NCBI RefSeq assembly: GCF_000092845.1
Contig: NC_014150.1
Span: 2,107,510-2,171,509, forward strand
Origin: Brachyspira murdochii DSM 12563
Lineage (GTDB): Bacteria; Spirochaetota; Brachyspiria; Brachyspirales; Brachyspiraceae
Length of the DNA stretch: 64,000 bases
Direction of reading: 5' to 3'
The position numbers and the translations under genes are program-made. Below the pieces are notes generated by a model. It saw nothing but the letters and a program-made list of their open reading frames with translations, did not search any database and was not told the origin of the DNA. Of the stretch, positions 9,869 to 18,803 are shown piece after piece. The first letter of the stretch is position 1. Each line of letters opens with the position of its first letter.

Positions 9869-10574
9869 TTTCTCTCAAACCCTCCTCAACTTTTCTCATA
9901 AACATAGCAAATATTGAAGTCAGTATAAAATATATTATACCTACAGCAATTAAAGGTTCAACACCTCTATAAGTTTGGCTTGTAATGATATTAGCAGATC
10001 TAAGTAAATCAACTCCTCCTATAAACCCTACAACAGAAGTTTCTTTAAGAAGTGCTATAAACTCACTTACAAGCGGAGGAAGTATTTTTTTTATAGCCTG
10101 CGGTATTATAATTTCCTTCATAGAAAGCGAATAATTCATACCCAAAGCTCTTGCTGCTTCCATCTGTCCTTTATCCAAACTCTGTATGCCAGCTCTTATA
10201 ATTTCAGCAACATAAGCTCCGGAATTAATTCCAAAAGCAATAGCTGCTATAATAAGTATGGGAGTATCTCTTAAACTATCAACAAATACAACATTAGCCC
10301 ATATCATAAGCTGTACAACAACAGGGGTTCCTCTTAAAATATTGACATATAAAAATGCTATTTTTGAAAGAGGATTAAAATTACTAAATTTTTTTGAGTT
10401 TTTGAATGGATAAAATTCTGAAAGCTGAAGCAGAGCAATAAAAATACCTAATACTATACCAATAACTGTAGCAAGGGCAGTTGTTCCTACAGAAAATATT
10501 AATCCTTTTATAATATAGATGTATCTGCCATTGGATATGAATATTACTTTAAGAAGTTCCAAATATTCCAGCAT
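9861..10574 (-). CDS. Polar amino-acid ABC transporter, permease (GlnP-like)
   Basis: 237-residue inner-membrane protein of the HisM/GlnP type with about five membrane segments. The coupling-helix motif [20 protein letters not shown], which docks on the ATPase, lies near residues 139-158. The N-terminal segment has an extra hydrophilic stretch (about 55-75) between the first membrane helices. Its 3' end overlaps the ATPase gene. A hairpin separates it from the upstream binding-protein gene. Confidence 0.92.
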   Translation of the reverse strand: MLEYLELLKVIFISNGRYIYIIKGLIFSVGTTALATVIGIVLGIFIALLQLSEFYPFKNSKKFSNFNPLSKIAFLYVNILRGTPVVVQLMIWANVVFVDSLRDTPILIIAAIAFGINSGAYVAEIIRAGIQSLDKGQMEAARALGMNYSLSMKEIIIPQAIKKILPPLVSEFIALLKETSVVGFIGGVDLLRSANIITSQTYRGVEPLIAVGIIYFILTSIFAMFMRKVEEGLRESD

Positions 10575-10594
10575 ATATATAAACCTTTATAAAA

Positions 10595-10672
10595 ATATAT
10601 CTTCTCTTTACGTTTTTTATAAATATTTTAATTATGTTATAAAAAATTAATTAAATTAAAGAAAAGATATAT
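10595..10672 (-). promoter_or_regulatory. Long imperfect hairpin between binding-protein and permease genes
   Basis: Segments 10595-10610 and 10657-10672 are reverse complements at 15 of 16 positions, separated by about 46 A/T-rich bases. In binding-protein transporter operons such intercistronic hairpins often protect the upstream mRNA and let the binding protein exceed the membrane parts. This role is inferred from position. Confidence 0.35.
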
Positions 10673-10692
10673 ATATATTTTTTTAATTATAA

Positions 10693-11436
10693 TTAATTTG
10701 CAAAATATTTATTAAGTAAAGTTTCATAAGTTCCATTTTCATTAATAGTTTTTAGAGCATCATTTACTTTAGTAAGAAGTTCTGTATCATCTTTTCTCAT
10801 AGCTATAGAATACTCTTCAGTAGCAGAATCAGTTTCTATTAGTTTTAATTCATTATTTTGAGCTACATAATTTTTAGCAGGTTCATAGTCTAAAACTACA
10901 GCATCAACCTTTTGTGATTTTAATGCTAATATAGTTTCAGAAGTAGCATTAAATTTTTGAACTTCCACATTAGTCATTTCACTAACTAAAATATCTCCAG
11001 TATATCCTAATACTACACCTACTTTTTTACCAGCAAAATTATCAAAAGTTGTTATATCAGTATTATTTGAAAGTACAACTATAGACTGTTTAGAGTTATA
11101 ATAAGGATCAGAGAAATTAACAAACTGTTTTCTTTCTTCTGTTGCAGTCATACCTGCCACTATAAGATCTATTTTTTTAGCTTCTAAAGCAGGAAGAAGT
11201 CCGTCAAACTGCATGTCTACAACTTCAATCTCAGCTCCTATTAATTTTGCAATTTCGTTTATCAAATCTATATCAAAACCAACAATCTTATCGCCTTCTC
11301 TATATTCAAAAGGTTCAAACTCAGCATTTGTTCCTACATAGAGTTTATTTTTGTCTTCTTTTTTCTGACAGCCTATGAATACGGTTAAAACAATAGATAA
11401 AGCTATAATTATTTTAAAAAGATTATTTTTAAACAT
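10693..11436 (-). CDS. Amino-acid ABC transporter substrate-binding lipoprotein
   Basis: 247-residue solute-binding protein. A signal peptide with lipobox IGC (Cys at residue 23) predicts lipid anchoring at the outer face of the inner membrane. The family-3 fold shows YVGTNAEFEPFEYREGDKIV followed by GFDIDLINEIA, and the central DLIVAGMTATEERKQFVNFSDPY, which carries the Arg/Asp pair that holds the amino acid's alpha groups. It is first in the transporter operon. Confidence 0.93.
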   Translation of the reverse strand: MFKNNLFKIIIALSIVLTVFIGCQKKEDKNKLYVGTNAEFEPFEYREGDKIVGFDIDLINEIAKLIGAEIEVVDMQFDGLLPALEAKKIDLIVAGMTATEERKQFVNFSDPYYNSKQSIVVLSNNTDITTFDNFAGKKVGVVLGYTGDILVSEMTNVEVQKFNATSETILALKSQKVDAVVLDYEPAKNYVAQNNELKLIETDSATEEYSIAMRKDDTELLTKVNDALKTINENGTYETLLNKYFAN

Positions 11437-11513
11437 TTTGATTCTCCTAAATTATTATAGTGTTAATTAATTAAAAAAAAAATACTACATATAAAAATTT
11501 TTTATTGTAAACA

Positions 11514-11541
11514 ATTTTATATAATAAAATAAAAAAGTCAA
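11514..11541 (-). promoter_or_regulatory. Candidate promoter of the amino-acid transporter operon
   Basis: Read on the minus strand, TTGACT (11536-11541) and TAAAAT (11514-11519) are spaced 16 bases apart, about 80 bases upstream of the binding-protein start. The match is to the general sigma-70 consensus; in such AT-rich sequence chance matches occur. Confidence 0.4.
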
Positions 11542-11677
11542 GGTAAATGCAAAAAATAAAAATACTGATTACAAAATGTATTATTAACTGTTTAAATACA
11601 TAAAGAAAATGAATAAATTTGTATAAAAAAACTATATATTGTATAATTATATTAATTTATAAAGAATAGGGGTATTA

Positions 11678-12286
11678 ATGCGGGGTTCTGCTGTAGCGAT
11701 AATATTTATAGTAGTAAACATAATAGCTGTAAGCATATTTTTGATAGTATCTACAACATCTATTAAGACTTCTATATTAACAGAAGAAAAATTGTCAAGA
11801 GAATCTTTAAATACTATTATAGATATATATTATAAAAAAAATATAGCCTCGCAGAACTATTATAATGCTGTATCTGTTATACCTAGAATAGATATATACA
11901 CACTTCATTCATTAAGCAATTATATACAAAGGGTAAAAACTATAGAAGCCGATGCCACACTCATAGAAAAGCCTTTGACATTTCAGGAATACCAGTATCT
12001 TCAGGCTAGAATAACAGAAAATATTGATAAAATTAATTATACAGCAAGAAATTATCCAGTTCTTAGAACAAATCAAAATTATATAACAGCATTAAATGAG
12101 ATGCGTCCTATAATAGAAGACGAGAGAAAATCTATTTCTCTTTATAATGATTATGTTGCAGAATATAATAAATTGACCACAACCCCGCCATCTAGTATAG
12201 TAGCTGGAATAATGGGAAAATTTCCTTTTTTAAGATTTGAAACTGGTACTAATATTATAGCACAAACTGCACATATGTTTCAATAA
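11678..12286 (+). CDS. LemA-like membrane protein
   Basis: 202 residues. One N-terminal membrane segment (about residues 5-25) is followed by a long helical region facing outside the cytoplasm. The C-terminal block YNDYVAEYNKLTTTPPSSIV and the following AGIMGKFPFLRFE match the LemA family hallmark (YN..V..YN......PS..(I/V)A...GF....YF). The domain is slightly longer than usual in the middle. Function in the family is poorly known. It is monocistronic, flanked by A/T-rich gaps. Confidence 0.72.
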   Translation: MRGSAVAIIFIVVNIIAVSIFLIVSTTSIKTSILTEEKLSRESLNTIIDIYYKKNIASQNYYNAVSVIPRIDIYTLHSLSNYIQRVKTIEADATLIEKPLTFQEYQYLQARITENIDKINYTARNYPVLRTNQNYITALNEMRPIIEDERKSISLYNDYVAEYNKLTTTPPSSIVAGIMGKFPFLRFETGTNIIAQTAHMFQ

Positions 12287-12322
12287 TTATTAAAAATATA
12301 TATTTATTGTATATTATTGTGT

Positions 12323-12350
12323 TTGCAAAAAATTTAAGTTTTAATATAAT
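12323..12350 (+). promoter_or_regulatory. Candidate sigma-70 promoter upstream of the LacI-type regulator
   Basis: TTGCAA (12323-12328) and a perfect TATAAT (12345-12350) are spaced 16 bases apart, 55 bases before the regulator's start codon. Confidence 0.5.
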
Positions 12351-12404
12351 ATACGCAGGCAATATTTATTTAAACATATAAACTTTATAAATATAGATAA
12401 TTTT

Positions 12405-13439
12405 ATGAATAATATAGAAGATTTAAAAAACCTAAAGAGGGTAACTCAGAAAGAAATAGCAAAAAGACTTGGAATAAGCAGAACGACAGTTGCAAGGGCT
12501 ATAAACGGAAGTGAGTTTATTAAAGAAGAAACAAAATCAAAAATACTTGAATTAGCTTCAAAGCTCAATTATGAAAAAAATTATATAGGCAGTTCTTTAG
12601 CCAATCAAAAAGAAAAGGTTGTTCATTGTTTAGTAGCACATTCTTTTAATGAGTTTTATACAAGCGAAATTATAAGAGGTTTAAATACAGTATCAAAAGA
12701 ATATTCAATATACAATTATAATCTAAAAATAACGGCTACAGAAATACATTCTCCTGATAAGCAGATAGAACTGCTTCAAAAAATATTAAAAGAAGATGAT
12801 ATAGACGGACTTATAATAACGCCTTTAAATAGAGATATTATTTATGATATTCTAAAGCCTTATTTTAATAAGATGAAAATAATATCTATAGGCACAAGAC
12901 TTTCTGAAAATATTGCTCATGTTGGTCCTAATCATATAAAACAGGGGGCTATGGCAGGCGGTATAGTTTCTAATCTTCTTAGAGATGATGAGGGACTTCT
13001 TATAATAGATAATGGTGATGATAAAATATCTTCCGGAATGTATTTAGAGGGTTTTTTAGAGAGGATAAGGAATACAAATATAAGCATATTAGGTCCTATA
13101 CTATGCGGTAATATAGAAGACAGCATTCATACAATCAAAGAAATGTGCGGCAAATATGATATCAAAGGTATTTATATAAACAGATATGCTCAGGAAATAT
13201 ACGACATAATAGATAAAAATATATTAAATGGTAAAAAAATAGTAACTCATGGTATGGCAGGAAGTATAAAATCTTTAATTAAGTCTGGTATTATATCATT
13301 TACTGTTATGGAAGAGGTATTTATGGAGGGGTATGATGCCGGTAAAATGATGTTTGAAATGCTTTACAAAAATAATATAACTAATAATTGGAAAGTATCA
13401 GATTCTAAAGTAATATTTTTGGAGAATTTGAGTATTTGA
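12405..13439 (+). CDS. LacI-family transcriptional regulator
   Basis: 344 residues. The N-terminal helix-turn-helix (about 13-60) reads VTQKEIAKRLGISRTTVARA followed by the hinge-helix region. Its recognition-helix residues SRTTVARAING are typical of sugar-responsive LacI/GalR repressors. The remaining ~280 residues form a periplasmic-binding-protein-like effector domain (DGLIITPLNRD, HVGPNHIKQGAMAGGIV, VMEEVFMEGYDAGKMMFEML). No sugar genes are adjacent, so its regulon lies elsewhere. Codon use is like the surrounding genes. Confidence 0.88.
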   Translation: MNNIEDLKNLKRVTQKEIAKRLGISRTTVARAINGSEFIKEETKSKILELASKLNYEKNYIGSSLANQKEKVVHCLVAHSFNEFYTSEIIRGLNTVSKEYSIYNYNLKITATEIHSPDKQIELLQKILKEDDIDGLIITPLNRDIIYDILKPYFNKMKIISIGTRLSENIAHVGPNHIKQGAMAGGIVSNLLRDDEGLLIIDNGDDKISSGMYLEGFLERIRNTNISILGPILCGNIEDSIHTIKEMCGKYDIKGIYINRYAQEIYDIIDKNILNGKKIVTHGMAGSIKSLIKSGIISFTVMEEVFMEGYDAGKMMFEMLYKNNITNNWKVSDSKVIFLENLSI

Positions 13440-13505
13440 TTATAATAATATTATATATTTATACATTATATTCGTTTTTGTACAAAAATTATTTGATAAT
13501 TTTAC

Positions 13506-13534
13506 TTGATAAAATTAACATATTATGCTAAAAT
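13506..13534 (+). promoter_or_regulatory. Candidate promoter of rplS
   Basis: TTGATA (13506-13511) and TAAAAT (13529-13534) are separated by 17 bases, about 90 bases before the rplS start. This is the best -35/-10 pair in the gap. Confidence 0.5.
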
Positions 13535-13623
13535 ATTGCAACTATATTTTATGATGTTATATTTGTTTACTTTTTCAAAATTAGAAATTAAATAATATTA
13601 ATAAATTTATTAGGAGATATAAA

Positions 13624-14055
13624 ATGGAGCAAAAGATAAGATTAGTAGAAGCAAAATATAAAAAAGAAGCTATTTTGCCTTTTGAAATAGGTGATACAGT
13701 AAAAGTATGGGTTAAAATTATCGAAGGCGACAGAGAAAGATTACAGGCTTATGAAGGAACTGTTATTTCTATACGCGGCAAAGGCATTAATAAAAGTTTT
13801 ATAGTAAGAAAAATCTCTTACGGAGTAGGTGTAGAGAGAATATTCCTTCTTAATTCTCCTAGAATAGATCATGTTGATATTATACGTAAAGCTAAAGTAA
13901 GAAGAGCTAAACTTTACTACTTAAGAAAGAAAGTTGGTAAAAAGGCACGCTTAGTAGAAAGATTAGGTGTTAAAATCCCTAAACATTCAGATTTGATTAA
14001 AAATACTGCAGAAGAAAATAAAGCTGAAGAGAATGATTCTTCAAAAGCAGAATAA
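13624..14055 (+). CDS. rplS: 50S ribosomal protein L19 with C-terminal extension
   Basis: Large-subunit protein at the subunit interface. The core (residues 1-115) has [40 protein letters not shown] and [18 protein letters not shown]. The last ~25 residues form an acidic/lysine tail, making 143 residues against about 115 in most bacteria. AGGAG precedes ATG 13624. Unusually, no trmD/rimM/rpsP genes lie upstream; it stands as its own unit, followed by the NfnA-like gene. Confidence 0.95.
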   Translation: MEQKIRLVEAKYKKEAILPFEIGDTVKVWVKIIEGDRERLQAYEGTVISIRGKGINKSFIVRKISYGVGVERIFLLNSPRIDHVDIIRKAKVRRAKLYYLRKKVGKKARLVERLGVKIPKHSDLIKNTAEENKAEENDSSKAE

Positions 14056-14092
14056 TATTTTTTAATTTTGTTATTTTTTAAGGAGAATTTTT

Positions 14093-14920
14093 ATGGGCTA
14101 TAAAATAGTTGCCAGAGAGCAATGGTCAGAAAAAGTATTTATGATGAAAGTTGTAGCTCCTGATATAGCTAAGCATCGTAAAGCAGGTAACTTTATTATT
14201 TTCAGATTAGATGAAAAAGGTGAAAGAATACCGCTTACTATAGCCGATGCTGACGCAGAAGCTGGAACTATTACTATAGTAACTCAAAGTATAGGATATT
14301 CTACTGCTAAACTTATGGAGCTTCAGGTGGGCGATGAAATATTAGATGTTATAGGACCTTTAGGACAGCCTACTCATATTGAGAAAAAAGACGGTATAGT
14401 TTTAGGTGTAGGCGGCGGTGTTGGTATTGCTCCTTTGCATCCTATAATGGAAGCTCATCATAAAGCTGGAAATAAAGTTATCTCTATATTAGGTGCCAGA
14501 GATAAATCACTTATCATTATGGAAGATATGATGAGAAAAATATCTGATGAAGTGCTTATTTGTACTGACAATGGAAGCTACGGAGAAAAAGGTGTTGTTA
14601 CTAATATGATAGAAAGAATCTATGACAGAGGTGATAAAATATCTGAAGTTATAGCTATCGGACCTGCTATTATGATGAAATTTGTAACCATACTTACTAA
14701 AAAATACAATCTTCCTACAGTTGTTAGTTTGAACCCTATTATGATAGATGGTACTGGTATGTGCGGCTGCTGCAGAGTGAAAGTTGGAGATGAAACTAAA
14801 TTTGCATGCGTTGAAGGTCCTGAATTTGACGGACATTTGATTGATTTTGACCTTCTTATGAAAAGACAGGCTATGTATAAAAAAGAAGAGCATGAATGTA
14901 ATTTAAAATTAGCTAATTAA
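14093..14920 (+). CDS. NAD(P)H-ferredoxin oxidoreductase subunit, NfnA/SudB type
   Basis: 275-residue flavoprotein. It has an N-terminal FAD-binding barrel, a central NAD(P)-binding fold with GVGGGVGIAPLHPIM, and a C-terminal [2Fe-2S] loop with cysteines in GMCGCCRVKVGDETKFACVE. This arrangement is that of the small subunit of NADH-dependent ferredoxin:NADP+ oxidoreductase or sulfide dehydrogenase, and is related to PyrK. In most genomes the large subunit (nfnB/gltD-like) is adjacent; here none is in the window. It could pair with a distant partner, and the exact electron donor is uncertain. Confidence 0.8.
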   Translation: MGYKIVAREQWSEKVFMMKVVAPDIAKHRKAGNFIIFRLDEKGERIPLTIADADAEAGTITIVTQSIGYSTAKLMELQVGDEILDVIGPLGQPTHIEKKDGIVLGVGGGVGIAPLHPIMEAHHKAGNKVISILGARDKSLIIMEDMMRKISDEVLICTDNGSYGEKGVVTNMIERIYDRGDKISEVIAIGPAIMMKFVTILTKKYNLPTVVSLNPIMIDGTGMCGCCRVKVGDETKFACVEGPEFDGHLIDFDLLMKRQAMYKKEEHECNLKLAN

Positions 14921-14940
14921 TTTTTGTTTAATTTGTATTT

Positions 14941-14984
14941 AAAAGTTATAGTGCCATTGTAAAGTGGGCTATAACTTTTTTGTT
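14941..14984 (+). terminator. Rho-independent terminator after the NfnA-like gene
   Basis: AAAAGTTATAG (14941-14951) pairs with CTATAACTTTT (14969-14979), with a short GC extension of the stem (TGCC/GGG) and a T-rich tail (TTTTTTG). It lies 20 bases after the stop codon at 14920. Confidence 0.75.
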
Positions 14985-15148
14985 TATTTAGATATATACT
15001 AAAAAGATTTTATTTTGTCAGTTTTGATATTTAGCAGCTTTTTTGACGTAATCAGAAATTATTAAAAAATTTTAAAAGCGTATAGGCTATGTTGTAAGAA
15101 ACATATCATTAAAGTATGATTTTTTATAAATATAGGAGTTTTTTTATT

Positions 15149-16042
15149 ATGGCACTTAAAAAATATAGAGATTATGATAAATATGTACTAAAATTTTTCT
15201 ATGAAGTAAATAAACCAATGCATAGAAAAGATACATATGATAAATTAAAAGAGTATACCAATACATCTGATGAAGACTTTAGTATCATATCAGAAAATGG
15301 TTATAATAAATTTAATTCAAGGGTACATTGGTCTTTATACATATTAAAAAAAGCTCAGTTAATAGAAAATGTAGATAAAGGGGTATATCAAATAACTGAC
15401 TTCGGAAAAAAATTCTATGAAGAAAATCCAAACTTTGATTTCAAAACGTTAAAAGAAAAAACACCATATTTAGAAAACAGCAGAAACAATTCAAATGATG
15501 ATATGGACGATATTGAAGAAACAGAAGATGAAAATAGAAACGAAATAGAAAAAAGCATTGAAGAGTATTATGAAAGCGTAGAAAAAGATATACTTGATAG
15601 ACTTCAAAGTATGGGAGAAAGCTCTGTTGATAAAGGCACTAAATTTGAAAATATATGTTTGGAACTGCTTGAAAAAATGGGATATGGTAAAAAGTATAGA
15701 ACTGGAGGAAGCGGAGACAGAGGAATAGACGGTACACTTACTATGGATAAATTCGGTTTTGATATTATAGGCGTGCAATGCAAATGCTATAAAGAAAATA
15801 GTAAAGTTAATGATACTGAAATAACAAAATTTGCTCATGGTCTTAAAAATGTTAATGGTATAAACAGAGGGATATTTATAACAACTTCCGATTATACTCC
15901 GCAGGCTAAAAAGGTTGTAGAAGAATTAAAAGATGTAAAAATAATACTTATAAACGGATACAGACTTGCTAAATATATGCGTGAATATGAGATTGGAGTA
16001 AAAGTGCTTGAAACTAGAAATATTTATGATGTTATAATTTAA
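15149..16042 (+). CDS. Mrr-like restriction endonuclease
   Basis: About 297 residues from ATG 15149, chosen because AGGAG at 15134-15138 precedes it; the frame is open from 15116. An N-terminal Mrr-type winged helix (about 1-100, DKYVLKFFYEVNKPMHRKDT) is followed by an acidic linker and a PD-(D/E)xK domain. That domain has KFENICLELLEKMGY, GGSGDRGIDGTL and the catalytic GVQCKCY (Q-x-K); the Asp of GIDG is the metal ligand. Mrr proteins cleave methylated foreign DNA. No methyltransferase partner is nearby, as expected for a type IV enzyme. Confidence 0.82.
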   Translation: MALKKYRDYDKYVLKFFYEVNKPMHRKDTYDKLKEYTNTSDEDFSIISENGYNKFNSRVHWSLYILKKAQLIENVDKGVYQITDFGKKFYEENPNFDFKTLKEKTPYLENSRNNSNDDMDDIEETEDENRNEIEKSIEEYYESVEKDILDRLQSMGESSVDKGTKFENICLELLEKMGYGKKYRTGGSGDRGIDGTLTMDKFGFDIIGVQCKCYKENSKVNDTEITKFAHGLKNVNGINRGIFITTSDYTPQAKKVVEELKDVKIILINGYRLAKYMREYEIGVKVLETRNIYDVII

Positions 16043-16098
16043 AAGTTTTTAGCATATGCTATAATAAGTCAAAACTAAAAAAATCGGAAACATATTTT

Positions 16099-17061
16099 AT
16101 GGAAGAGTTCAAACTTATAGAAAAAATAAAAAAATTAACAGAATATAAAAATACAAATAATCTAAATATAGGCGATGATTGTGCTGTTATAAAAGATATA
16201 AGCCAGTGTAAAGATATTTTGGTAACTTCTGATATATTAGTAGAAAATATACATTTCTCTTTAAAATATTACTCTTTTTATGATGTAGGATATAAGTCTG
16301 CTCAGGCAAATATTAGCGATATTATATGTAAAGGAGCTTATCCAAAAAATGTATTCATATCACTTTCTATACCCAAAAAAATTAATGATGAAAATATACT
16401 TGAATGGTACAATGGTTTTTTAGATGCATGCAAACCTTATAATATAGAAATATCAGGAGGAGATACTACAAGCTCAAATGATTATTTTTTTATATCCATA
16501 ACATTGATAGGCATTATAGAAAAAAATAAATCTATACTCAGAAGCAATGCTCAAACAGATGATAATGTTTATGTATTAGGTTTTGTAGGCGAAAGTGATT
16601 TAGGGCTTAAAAAACTTTTGGAAGGTAATTATGATTATAACGATGAAAGTATAAAAACGCATTTAAGACCGACACTTTTTTATGATAAATGGCAGGAAAT
16701 TATAAAAAAATACAAAATAAACTCTTCTATAGATATAAGCGACGGACTTTTGCAAGATGCATCTCATATTGCTGAAAACTCTAATAAAACTATAGAAATA
16801 TACGAATCTTCCAATTGGTTTTTAGTTAATAGATTTTTTGATAAAGAAACTAAAGAAATCAAACAAAATAAAGTATTAAAATCCATTCTTACTGGCGGAG
16901 AAGATTATGCTGTTATTTTCACTTCTAAAGACGATATACCAGAAGAAAATAATTTAATAAAAATAGGCATTGTAAAAGAATATTCTAAAAACTTTATAAA
17001 GTTTATAGACAGTAATAATAAAGAAGTACATTTTGATTCATTGGGTTTTGTACATTATTAA
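16099..17061 (+). CDS. thiL: Thiamine-monophosphate kinase
   Basis: Phosphorylates thiamine monophosphate to thiamine pyrophosphate, the last step of the cofactor pathway, in the cytoplasm. The 320 residues carry the AIR-synthase-like fold signatures: NIGDDCAVI near residue 25, LVTSDILVENIHFSL, ANISDIICKGAYPKNVFISL, GGDTTSSND, SIDISDGLLQDASHIA and LTGGEDYAVIFT. No other thiamine gene is near. The gap to the Mrr-like gene is 56 bases and contains no clear terminator. Confidence 0.9.
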   Translation: MEEFKLIEKIKKLTEYKNTNNLNIGDDCAVIKDISQCKDILVTSDILVENIHFSLKYYSFYDVGYKSAQANISDIICKGAYPKNVFISLSIPKKINDENILEWYNGFLDACKPYNIEISGGDTTSSNDYFFISITLIGIIEKNKSILRSNAQTDDNVYVLGFVGESDLGLKKLLEGNYDYNDESIKTHLRPTLFYDKWQEIIKKYKINSSIDISDGLLQDASHIAENSNKTIEIYESSNWFLVNRFFDKETKEIKQNKVLKSILTGGEDYAVIFTSKDDIPEENNLIKIGIVKEYSKNFIKFIDSNNKEVHFDSLGFVHY

Positions 17062-17096
17062 ATTATTAGTTAATATTAATAAAAAGATAAATAAAC

Positions 17097-17125
17097 TTGT
17101 AAAATCCATTTTTAATTACTATACT
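17097..17125 (+). promoter_or_regulatory. Candidate promoter of the thiolase gene
   Basis: TTGTAA (17097-17102) and TATACT (17120-17125) are 17 bases apart and about 40 bases before the start codon. A TATAAT hexamer at 17125-17130 is an alternative -10 element. Confidence 0.45.
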
Positions 17126-17165
17126 ATAATCAATAATATTAAAACAGTTTTTTAAAGGAGAAAAT

Positions 17166-18341
17166 ATGAGAGAAGTAGTTATAGCCAGTGCTGTTAGAAC
17201 GCCTGTGGGTAAATTTTTAGGCTCATTTTCTAATACATCAGCCGTTGAATTAGGAACCATAGCAGTAAAAGAGGCTTTAAAAAGAGCAAATATCAAACCA
17301 GAACAAGTTGATGAAACTTATTTCGGATGCGTTATACAATCAGCCCTTCTTCCAAATGCAGCAAGACAAGTATCTATAAATGCAGGAATACCTGTAGATA
17401 AGCCTGCACTAACAATAAATATACTATGCGGTTCTGGACTTAGAGCAGTATCAATGGCTGCACAGATGATTAAAGCAGGAGATGCTGATGTAGTTGTAGC
17501 TGGAGGTACAGAAAATATGAGCATGGCTCCTTATACTTCAACAGGTATGAGAATGGGAGCAAGAATGGGTGAAACTAAGATGCAAGACACTCTTTTAAAT
17601 GATGCTCTTATTTGTGCTTTTGAACATTATCATATGGGAGTTACCGCTGAAAATATTGCAGAACAATGGGGCATTACAAGACAAGAGCAGGACGAGTTTG
17701 CATGCAGAAGTCAGAACAGAGCAGAAGCTGCAATAAAAAGCGGAAGATTTAAAGATGAAATAGTGCCTGTTACAGTAAAAACTAGAAAAGGCGAAATAGT
17801 AGTTGATACTGATGAACACCCTACTTTTGGTACAACTATGGAAACTTTAGCTAGATTAAAACCTGCTTTCAAAAAAGACGGTACTGTTACTGCTGGAAAT
17901 GCTTCTGGTATTAATGATGCTGCCTCTGCTTTAGTATTAATGACTAAAGAAAAGGCAGAAGAATTAGGAGTTAAACCTATGGCTGCTATTTTGGGATATG
18001 CTACACATGGTGTTGAACCTAGAATAATGGGTATAGGACCTATAGAAGCAAGCAGAAAAGCTCTAAAAATGGCTAATCTTAAAGTAGAAGATATGGAATT
18101 AATAGAAAGTAATGAGGCTTTTGCTGCTCAGTCTATTGCCGTTGCAAGAGAGTTAAAGTTTAATATGGATATAGTTAATGTTAATGGAGGTGCCATTGCT
18201 ATAGGACACCCTATAGGTGCTTCAGGAGCTAGAATACTTACTACTCTTTTATATGAAATGAAAAAAAGAGGAAATAAAAGAGGACTTGCTACACTTTGTA
18301 TAGGCGGCGGTATGGGTACTGCTTTAGTTGTAGAGATGTAA
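17166..18341 (+). CDS. Acetyl-CoA acetyltransferase (thiolase)
   Basis: Condenses two acetyl-CoA into acetoacetyl-CoA (or the reverse), feeding butyrate-type fermentation or fatty-acid use. 391 residues is the normal length. The acylation cysteine is C88 in [10 protein letters not shown]. The second active-site loop is NEAFAAQS, the base is in [17 protein letters not shown], and the proton-exchange cysteine is in [13 protein letters not shown]. It stands alone, with an upstream promoter and a terminator directly after it. Other butyrate-pathway genes are not adjacent. Confidence 0.93.
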   Translation: MREVVIASAVRTPVGKFLGSFSNTSAVELGTIAVKEALKRANIKPEQVDETYFGCVIQSALLPNAARQVSINAGIPVDKPALTINILCGSGLRAVSMAAQMIKAGDADVVVAGGTENMSMAPYTSTGMRMGARMGETKMQDTLLNDALICAFEHYHMGVTAENIAEQWGITRQEQDEFACRSQNRAEAAIKSGRFKDEIVPVTVKTRKGEIVVDTDEHPTFGTTMETLARLKPAFKKDGTVTAGNASGINDAASALVLMTKEKAEELGVKPMAAILGYATHGVEPRIMGIGPIEASRKALKMANLKVEDMELIESNEAFAAQSIAVARELKFNMDIVNVNGGAIAIGHPIGASGARILTTLLYEMKKRGNKRGLATLCIGGGMGTALVVEM

Positions 18342-18357
18342 TAAATTTTATAATAAT

Positions 18358-18397
18358 AAAAGGGTTAAAGCTTAATTGTTTTAGCCCTTTTTATTTT
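18358..18397 (+). terminator. Terminator after the thiolase gene
   Basis: AAAAGGGTTAAA pairs with TTTTAGCCCTTTT (one G-T pair) around a short loop, followed by TTATTTT. It is 16 bases after the stop codon. Confidence 0.75.
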
Positions 18398-18409
18398 ACA
18401 TAATTATAC

Positions 18410-18556
18410 TTAAATCTCCTGTTTTCTGATATTACTCTTCCAATAGCATTCATTATTAATCCTATATAAAAGACATATTGTAAGTATTGATATAGGAAAT
18501 CTAGTAACCTTTAATGTTTCAAAATATTCTATAGTTATACTTATACCTAATGACAT
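18410..18556 (-). pseudogene. Possible remnant of a membrane protein
   Basis: In the 460-base gap between the thiolase and M20 genes the minus strand has a 48-codon open frame with a hydrophobic stretch (MSLGISITIEYF, then FPISILTICLLYRINN). The same frame stays open upstream for at least ten hydrophobic codons without a start. It looks like the decayed C-terminus of an integral membrane protein. I cannot assign a family. The rest of the gap (18560-18800) is A/T-rich with nothing I can support. Confidence 0.3.
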
Positions 18557-18803
18557 ACCTATGATAAAAAAAGTAAAGATTGTTGGTTTATAATGTTATC
18601 CATTGTTAATAAGGAATATAATATATTTAAAAGTCAACAATAAAAATATGTTATAATATTTATTTAAAAGCAATTTTATATGTAATTGTTGAAAACTAAT
18701 CATACATACTTGTATACAACAATATAAACATATGTAAAAAATAACTCTAATAAAGACCTATATTTGACGATAATTTATACTTATAAATAAAGGAAATATT
18801 TTT

